Part shown: piece after piece, positions 57,634 to 64,000 of the stretch
How the letters are laid out: each line of letters opens with the position of its first letter
Position numbering within the stretch: the first letter of the stretch is position 1
Source of the DNA: Chitinophagaceae bacterium
Lineage (GTDB): Bacteria; Bacteroidota; Bacteroidia; Chitinophagales; Chitinophagaceae
Direction of reading: 5' to 3'
Length of the DNA: 64,000 nt
Assembly (NCBI GenBank): GCA_947446645.1
Contig: CANFHA010000010.1
Span: forward strand, 62,001 to 126,000
The notes under the pieces: generated by a model
Told to the model about the DNA's origin: nothing
Database searches by the model: none
Seen by the model: only the letters and a program-made list of their open reading frames with translations
Translations under genes and position numbers: made by a program

Positions 57634-57942
57634 ATTCTAAGGTAGATATCTGGGTCTCGTTATCCAAATCCCGCGAGTTTAGCTAATTGGCGTTTATTCA
57701 CCCCTTTGTTTGGTGGTTTCGTCCTTTTTTACCCGTTCTATAAAATATTCAGCTCCATTTTTTTATATCTTGGGCATCCTAAATCAATAAAAAGCGAAGC
57801 TAAAATAACTACAAGTTGACGCATTTAGTAAAATTGCGTATGCTCAAAAATCACCCTTTAATTAACTTTAGCATGGTTTTTGATTATACTTTTATTAACA
57901 CCGATTGAGTTATTTTTGTTAGATAATTATCAAGTAATTTAT

Positions 57943-60216
57943 ATGTTGAAGTTCATGAAGAATAAGATCCTGATACCGCTGGTTGTTGTGGGTATTCTCG
58001 CGGCTTTCTTTTCGTTTAAGTATAGCCGCGGTGGTGGACAAACATCGGAGGAGAAGAGGAAGATGGTAATAGAGGTGGTAATGAAGGTGATCAATGGCGG
58101 GCACTATTCACCAAAGCCCCTTGACGATACGTTTTCAACGCGGGTATACCACAAGATGCTCCATAATTTTGATTTTGATAAACTGTATTTCACGCAGGCT
58201 GACCACGCTAAACTGGCACAGTACGAGTTTAAGATTGACGATCAGCTTAAAAGCAATTCGATTGAGTTTTTCGATACGCTTGATGCCATCTACATCAGGA
58301 GGGCGGCAGCGGCTGAGAAGTATTATCCCGAGATTCTGGGTATAGCCTTCAACTTCGAAGATCATGAGGTACTACAGCTGAATCCTGAAAAGGAACAATA
58401 TGCCGCTGATGAGGCTGGGTTGAAGAACAGGTGGCGTCAATATCTTAAGTACAGAACACTGATCAAGTATGTAGATCTTAAAGACGAACAAGCTAAACTC
58501 AAGTCAAAGATCGACACGGGGCATTATGTGAAAATGACAGTTCCAAAGGAAAACGGTGGAGTGGTTTATGTAAACAAGGATAAGGCAGATACCATTAAAA
58601 CTCAGATCAAGACCGATGCGGAGCTTGAGGTTCAGGCCCGCGCTGATATCAAAAAGAGCTACGATCGCTACTTTACCCGTGTACACAAGTGGAAGGATGA
58701 TGACCGGTTTACGCTTTATGTAGACGCTATCACGGAAACTGAAGATCCGCATACGCAGTACTTCCCGCCAGATGATAAGAAAGATTTCGATGTATCTATG
58801 AGCGGCAGCTTTGTAGGGATAGGCGCAAAATTGAGCCCTGAAAATGATAAAGTGACAGTGTCATCTATCATTGTGGGCAGCCCCTCATGGAAACAAGGCG
58901 AGCTGAAGGCCGGCGATGAAATAACCAAAGTGGCGCAAGGCGAAGGTAAACCAGTGGATATAGCCGGTTATGAACTGAATGACGTAATAAAACTTATTCG
59001 CGGGCCTAAGGGCAGCGAGGTGCGCCTAACTGTGAAGCGGACTGACGGCTCTACCAAAGTGATACCAATCATGCGAGGTGTTATTGAAATCGAAGAGACA
59101 TTTGCAAAGTCGGCTATCATAAAGAGTAAAGAAGGGCCGGTTGGTTATATTTCATTGCCTGAATTCTATGCCGACTTTAACCACACCAGCGGCCGCACTT
59201 GCTCTGCCGACGTGGCAATTGAAGTTAAGAAACTGAAAGAGGCTGGTGTTACAGGTATCATACTTGATCTGCGCAACAATGGTGGTGGATCACTCGGTGA
59301 CGTGGTGGACATGGCTGGTTTGTTTGTGGGCCGTGGGCCCGTGGTGCAGGTAAAAAACAACAACTCTTCACCTTCAGTTTTAAGATCACAGCCAAGCGAT
59401 AGTGCGCTCTATTCAGGCCCGCTGGCGATAATGGTGAATGAAAACAGTGCATCTGCGTCTGAGATACTTGCAGCGGCTATGCAGGACTATAAGCGTGCGG
59501 TAATCGTAGGTGCAATGACTTATGGGAAGGGTACCGTGCAGAAAATGGTAGACCTCGACGGCATGGTAGACCCGATGACCCGCCTGCAAATGGCCAACGA
59601 CACTTCCGGCGCGCAGGGCTCTTCAATGGGTTCTTTGAAACTGACAATGGAGAAGTTCTACCGTGTGAACGGTGGTTCTACTCAGCTCAAGGGCGTTACT
59701 CCAGACATTACTATCCCAGATATTTATGACGGTTATGACGATGAGGAGCTTGGTGAGCGTCATAATAAGTCAGCGCTTGCCTGGGACGAGATTCCTGCTG
59801 CAAACTACAAGTCAACAAATAGTGTAGGCAATGTACGGCAGTTAGCTACGCTCAGTGAAAGCCGTATTGTGAGCAATCCTACTTTCAAGCTGATCCAGGA
59901 GAATTCTGAGATCATGAAGAAGAAAAAGGATGATAACAGGGTGTCACTGAACGAAGTGGAATTCAGGAAGGAGCAGGAAGAATTGAATGCAACTTCTAAA
60001 AAACTGGAAGAGATACAGAAAAAAGCAATAGTTCTGGAAATGGCAAACGCACCTGCTGATTTGAAAAGAATTAATGCAGATAGCAGCGCAATCACCAAGA
60101 ATAGAGACTGGCTGAAATTCCTTAGCAAAGACATTTATATTTCTGAAACAGTGAACATTATCAATGATCTGCCCAAAGGGACCATGAAGGTGAGCCTGGG
60201 AACAGGAATGAGATAA
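57943..60216 (+). CDS. Carboxy-terminal processing peptidase (S41/Prc family)
   Basis: PDZ (GSFVGIGAKLS...) and S41 core (GVTGIILDLRNNGGGSLGDVVDMAGLF...ENSASASEILAAAMQDYKRAVIVGAMTYGKGTVQ). Confidence 0.95.
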   Translation: MLKFMKNKILIPLVVVGILAAFFSFKYSRGGGQTSEEKRKMVIEVVMKVINGGHYSPKPLDDTFSTRVYHKMLHNFDFDKLYFTQADHAKLAQYEFKIDDQLKSNSIEFFDTLDAIYIRRAAAAEKYYPEILGIAFNFEDHEVLQLNPEKEQYAADEAGLKNRWRQYLKYRTLIKYVDLKDEQAKLKSKIDTGHYVKMTVPKENGGVVYVNKDKADTIKTQIKTDAELEVQARADIKKSYDRYFTRVHKWKDDDRFTLYVDAITETEDPHTQYFPPDDKKDFDVSMSGSFVGIGAKLSPENDKVTVSSIIVGSPSWKQGELKAGDEITKVAQGEGKPVDIAGYELNDVIKLIRGPKGSEVRLTVKRTDGSTKVIPIMRGVIEIEETFAKSAIIKSKEGPVGYISLPEFYADFNHTSGRTCSADVAIEVKKLKEAGVTGIILDLRNNGGGSLGDVVDMAGLFVGRGPVVQVKNNNSSPSVLRSQPSDSALYSGPLAIMVNENSASASEILAAAMQDYKRAVIVGAMTYGKGTVQKMVDLDGMVDPMTRLQMANDTSGAQGSSMGSLKLTMEKFYRVNGGSTQLKGVTPDITIPDIYDGYDDEELGERHNKSALAWDEIPAANYKSTNSVGNVRQLATLSESRIVSNPTFKLIQENSEIMKKKKDDNRVSLNEVEFRKEQEELNATSKKLEEIQKKAIVLEMANAPADLKRINADSSAITKNRDWLKFLSKDIYISETVNIINDLPKGTMKVSLGTGMR

Positions 60217-60237
60217 TAAGTAGTTCTTTGTCAGAGC

Positions 60238-60272
60238 AAAAAAAAGAGACTCATTGGAGTCTCTTTTTTTTG
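60238..60272. terminator. Bidirectional rho-independent terminator
   Basis: aaaaaagagactc-attg-gagtctctttttt between convergent genes. Confidence 0.88.
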
Positions 60273-60276
60273 TGCG

Positions 60277-61416
60277 CTAACTGGTTCCTATTGGTGTTCC
60301 CAATGTTGCATTGGCCGTTGTGATTTCAAATATTTTCATGTTTACATCTCTTTTCAGGGTCACAAGAGAAGCATCATCTGGCAAAGGGTGGGGTAGCTGA
60401 TAGGAGATCGCCAACTGGAAAGTTTCTTTGTCAAAAGTTTCAATGTTTACTTCCACGGGTTCTTCGATATGGGGCACAGTTCGCACTGCGTCTTTTATCA
60501 TTTCTATTAACTTGGCCAGCGCTTCATGATTCAGGCCATATTTTATGTTTGCGAAAACTTTTACCCGGCGGCTGCTGCACGCTGAGAGGTTCACCAAATT
60601 CTGGCTTACCAGGTTTTGGTTAGGGATAATATAGGCAGATCCGTCCGCATTGCGCAGCCTTGTGCTCCGAAATCCTATTCGCTCGACTGTACCTTCCGTG
60701 TCTCCTAGCTTTATAATATCGCCGGTTTGAAAAGGCTTATCGGAGAGTATGGTAAAAGCAGCAAAAAAGTTTTCTACAGTTTCTTTGCCGGCCAGCGCTA
60801 TCGCTACTCCGCCTATTCCTAGTCCGGTAATGAGCGCAGGCACATTTACATGAAAAATACTGCCCATTATCCAGAATGCGCTGAGTGTCCAGAGCCCCAG
60901 TTTGGTCATTTCCTTTATCAGCGGGAACAGTTGGATACGGGAGTAATTTTTCTCTACCCTGGCCTTGTCCATTCTCAGGTAGTAGATAAAATCTACAAAA
61001 CTGGTGATCACCTTTGTAAAGAAAAGGATGAAAAGCAGGTAGAAGACATGATCCACTATGTCGCCGAGCCGTATGTTTATCTTCCCGTTACTGCCCATTG
61101 AGTGCCGGATGGCTATGCGGTCAAGCAGTGAATCCAATTGGTTGACAGCTACAAAATATAGAATGGTCTGAAGCAGCCTTTCTATCGGCTTAAACAGCAT
61201 TTCCCGTATGGTGCCCTTATGCTCTTTATAGTTGATCCGTGCCGAAAGACTGCTGCTGATACGTGTTAGTAATGCAGCCACCGGCCCTTTCAGCAGCATG
61301 GTTGCCGCCACAATGCCTATACACCATATATAGTTAGTCACTTTCTCTCCCATGTACACACGGTTGAAAAAGGAAAGGTCTACTTCTAATAGTAAGCTAC
61401 TCATCCTTATTTCCAT
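60277..61416 (-). CDS. Mechanosensitive ion channel family protein (MscS-like)
   Basis: VPALITGLGIGGVAIALAGKETVENFFAAFTILSDKPFQTGDIIKLGDTEGTVERIGFRSTRLRNADGSAYIIPNQNLV. Confidence 0.95.
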   Translation of the reverse strand: MEIRMSSLLLEVDLSFFNRVYMGEKVTNYIWCIGIVAATMLLKGPVAALLTRISSSLSARINYKEHKGTIREMLFKPIERLLQTILYFVAVNQLDSLLDRIAIRHSMGSNGKINIRLGDIVDHVFYLLFILFFTKVITSFVDFIYYLRMDKARVEKNYSRIQLFPLIKEMTKLGLWTLSAFWIMGSIFHVNVPALITGLGIGGVAIALAGKETVENFFAAFTILSDKPFQTGDIIKLGDTEGTVERIGFRSTRLRNADGSAYIIPNQNLVSQNLVNLSACSSRRVKVFANIKYGLNHEALAKLIEMIKDAVRTVPHIEEPVEVNIETFDKETFQLAISYQLPHPLPDDASLVTLKRDVNMKIFEITTANATLGTPIGTS

Positions 61417-62235
61417 TTATACTGACACGTTAAATTCTCTAAGGGCTTCATTCAGGCTGGTCTTCAGGTCTGTAGATGGCTTGCGTGTGCCTATGATCAG
61501 CGCACAGCTTACCTGGTAGTCGCCGGCAGGGAATCGTTTTGTATAGCTTCCCGGTATCACTACACTGCGGGCCGGAATACGACCCTGGTATTCCACCGGT
61601 ATTGAGTTGCTGACGTCAATGATCTTGGTGGATTGTGTAAGCACTACATTCGCACCAAGCACGGCTTCTTTTTCCACTACTACACCTTCCACCACTATAC
61701 ACCTTGAACCTATAAAGCAGCCGTCTTCAATGATCACCGGAGATGCCTGAAGTGGTTCCAGCACACCACCTATGCCCACACCGCCGCTCAGGTGCACACC
61801 CTTGCCTATTTGCGCGCAAGATCCCACAGTGGCCCAGGTATCTACCATAGTGCCTTCATCCACGTAAGCGCCAATGTTTACGTAAGATGGCATCAGTATC
61901 ACATTCCTCGCTATGAACGCACCGTAGCGGGCCACAGCATGAGGCACTGCCCGCACACCCAGCGATGCGTAATCTTTTTTGAGTAGCATCTTGTCGTGAA
62001 ACTCAAAAGGTTCTACGTGCCATGTTTGCATTGGCTGTATGCCAAAATAAAGCAGTATTGCCTTTTTTATCCATTCCTGCACCTGCCATCCTTTATCTGT
62101 TGGTGTCGCTACGCGGAGCCTGCCTTTATCTACCTCTTCTATTACCGCCCTTATTGTCTCGCTGTAGGCCGGATCTTTTAGCAATTCCCGGTTTGCATAG
62201 GCGGCCTCTATTTGTTCTTGCCATTGTTGGTTCAT
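61417..62235 (-). CDS. dapD: 2,3,4,5-tetrahydropyridine-2,6-dicarboxylate N-succinyltransferase
   Basis: Left-handed beta-helix: MLKKDYASLGVRAVPHAVARYGAFIARNVILMPSYVNIGAYVDEGTMVDTWATVGSCAQIGKGVHLSGGVGIGGVLEP. Confidence 0.96.
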   Translation of the reverse strand: MNQQWQEQIEAAYANRELLKDPAYSETIRAVIEEVDKGRLRVATPTDKGWQVQEWIKKAILLYFGIQPMQTWHVEPFEFHDKMLLKKDYASLGVRAVPHAVARYGAFIARNVILMPSYVNIGAYVDEGTMVDTWATVGSCAQIGKGVHLSGGVGIGGVLEPLQASPVIIEDGCFIGSRCIVVEGVVVEKEAVLGANVVLTQSTKIIDVSNSIPVEYQGRIPARSVVIPGSYTKRFPAGDYQVSCALIIGTRKPSTDLKTSLNEALREFNVSV

Positions 62236-62464
62236 GTCGTAAAAATAGGAAATCGACGTGGCATATGATTGCTGCCGGGCTATTATGTAATTTTCGGTGC
62301 TCTATGCAGGCCTGTGAAATCAGCACCGGATAAGTGTATGCTTCCGTTCAATAGCCACTTATAACCCTGACTTGTATGCGTACTGATGAGCAACTTGAAC
62401 GCAACTGGCCGTTAGCATTAGAAAAACCGGGCTTTTTTCCTTTTATTCGCAGATAATTTGCGCT

Positions 62465-63034
62465 TTGGAAAACCGGAAAATAATAGTAATCACGGCACCC
62501 TCGGGTTCAGGAAAGACAACGTTGGTGAAACGTTTGCTGGCTGCATGTCCGCATCTTGCATTTTCTATTTCGGCATGTACCCGTAAGCCACGAGCCGGAG
62601 AGGTGCACGCAAGGGATTATTATTTTTATGAGGAAGCGGAATTTAAGCAGCTTATAGAAGAAGATGCATTTGTAGAATGGGAAATGGTATATACTGGCAA
62701 GTATTATGGAACACTCAGGTCTGAGATGGAACGTATCTGGAACGAAGGTAAATGCCCGCTGGTGGATATAGACGTGCAGGGCGCACTAGCCATAAGAGAT
62801 AAATTTCCTGCTGAAGCACTTACCATATTTATTGAGGCACCCTCCATTGAAGTACTGCGTGAGCGCCTGAAGTTAAGAGGTACCGAAACTGACCATAGCC
62901 TGGAAGAACGGGTTAACAAGGCCGTTGTCGAGCTTTCCTTTGCCCCTCAGTTCGATCGCATCATTATAAACGAAGACCTGGAAAAAGCTACTGCTGAATT
63001 AACCCATGTTGTAGAGAAATTTACAGGCTGTTAA
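62465..63034 (+). CDS. gmk: Guanylate kinase
   Basis: IIVITAPSGSGKTTLVKRLL...SISACTRKPRAGEVHARDYYF...LVDIDVQGALAIRDKF. Confidence 0.96.
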   Translation: MENRKIIVITAPSGSGKTTLVKRLLAACPHLAFSISACTRKPRAGEVHARDYYFYEEAEFKQLIEEDAFVEWEMVYTGKYYGTLRSEMERIWNEGKCPLVDIDVQGALAIRDKFPAEALTIFIEAPSIEVLRERLKLRGTETDHSLEERVNKAVVELSFAPQFDRIIINEDLEKATAELTHVVEKFTGC

Positions 63035-63102
63035 TTTTCATCATGCAATAGTGGTATCTTTCAACACCATAAATAATTATTTTTGGGTATTATCTTGTAG
63101 TC

Positions 63103-64000
63103 ATGGCTAAAAAACAAAAAGTACAACCAGCGCCACAAACCACGGTTGAAAAACAAGTTCCGCAGTCGGGTCCGGTAGTAGCAAAGCCTAAACCCTGGTC
63201 GCTGAATGATTTTAAATTCCAGGCCACCTTCCTGGCCGTTCTGTGCGTTGTTATTTATTTCAATAGTTTCTTTAATGAGTTTGCGCACGACGACGGTATC
63301 GTGATCGTAAAGAACGAATACGTGCTGGAAGGATTTAACGGTCTCAAAGATATCTTTACAAAAGATGCCTACGACAGCTACTATAAACAACTGAACACTA
63401 CGAATCAGCTGGGTGGCGGCAGGTATCGTCCGCTATCCATTGCTACCTTCGCGGTTGAGCAGCAGTTCTTAGGAGCAGTGCCCTTGGACCGCATAGACAG
63501 CGTTCTAAAGCAAAGTATTTCCTACGGCGTTTCTGGTCCTCAGCAGTCCAGGCTGATAACGGCCATGCATGTGCGGCACGTTATTAATGTGCTTATCTAT
63601 GCCCTCTCTGTAGTCGTGCTCCTGTATTTCCTCCGGTACGTTGTGTTCAAAGACAACCCGCTCATGGCATTTATTGCTGCCATTCTTTTTGCAGTACACC
63701 CTATGCATACCGAGGTAGTGGCTAACGTAAAGAGCCGCGATGAAATTATGTCGCTCTTGTTTATGTGCCTCACGTTCATTTTTGCATTCAAATACGAGGA
63801 CAATAAGAAAAATGTATGGCTGCTTATGGCTGCGCTGGGCAGTTTTCTGCTGGCCTTCCTGTCAAAAGAATACGCCATCACTATTGTAGCACTATTGCCG
63901 CTGGCGCTTATCGCATTCAGGCAGTATTCTATTCCCAGGAGCATTACCGCTATTCTGCCATACCTCATTATAGTGACAGTATACCTGGGATTGAGGTTAA
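63103..64000 (+). CDS. TMTC/PMT-like membrane glycosyltransferase, probably with TPRs beyond the window (3' truncated)
   Basis: MAKKQKVQPAPQ...FLAVLCVVIYFNSFFNEFAHDDGIVIVKNEYV...GRYRPLSIATFAVEQQF...HPMHTEVVANVKSRDEIMSLLFMCLTF; open to the window end. Confidence 0.8.
   Translation, partial: MAKKQKVQPAPQTTVEKQVPQSGPVVAKPKPWSLNDFKFQATFLAVLCVVIYFNSFFNEFAHDDGIVIVKNEYVLEGFNGLKDIFTKDAYDSYYKQLNTTNQLGGGRYRPLSIATFAVEQQFLGAVPLDRIDSVLKQSISYGVSGPQQSRLITAMHVRHVINVLIYALSVVVLLYFLRYVVFKDNPLMAFIAAILFAVHPMHTEVVANVKSRDEIMSLLFMCLTFIFAFKYEDNKKNVWLLMAALGSFLLAFLSKEYAITIVALLPLALIAFRQYSIPRSITAILPYLIIVTVYLGLRL

Overview
64 kb window from a Bacteroidota (Chitinophagia-like) chromosome. This rests on type IX secretion CTDs, PorP/SprF, GldE, a murF-alr fusion, DarA/DarB and TTTG-N18/19-TAnnTTTG promoters. 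Most of it is ordinary housekeeping and envelope sequence: nadD, nadB, dapD, gmk, mutY, dinB, aat, ssb, a transketolase N-half and an S41 protease. Accessory loci are: an intact hicBA module; a higBA module whose toxin is cut by one in-frame TAA; an isolated darB-darA dialkylresorcinol pair; a BlaI/M56 (BlaR1-like) pair with a double operator; an ars operon (arsR-arsM-46 aa ORF-arsC) with no efflux pump; a polysaccharide export and glycosyltransferase cluster; and a very large two-component-propeller lipoprotein gene that appears inactivated twice (A7-tract frameshift plus nonsense codon). No rRNA, tRNA, CRISPR array, prophage or transposase was recognised. I do not see a clear wholly new multi-gene system. 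The best second-look items are the two interrupted genes, the ars microprotein, the operator architectures and a 44-bp perfect palindrome. All family calls come from reading the translations; no database search was run.
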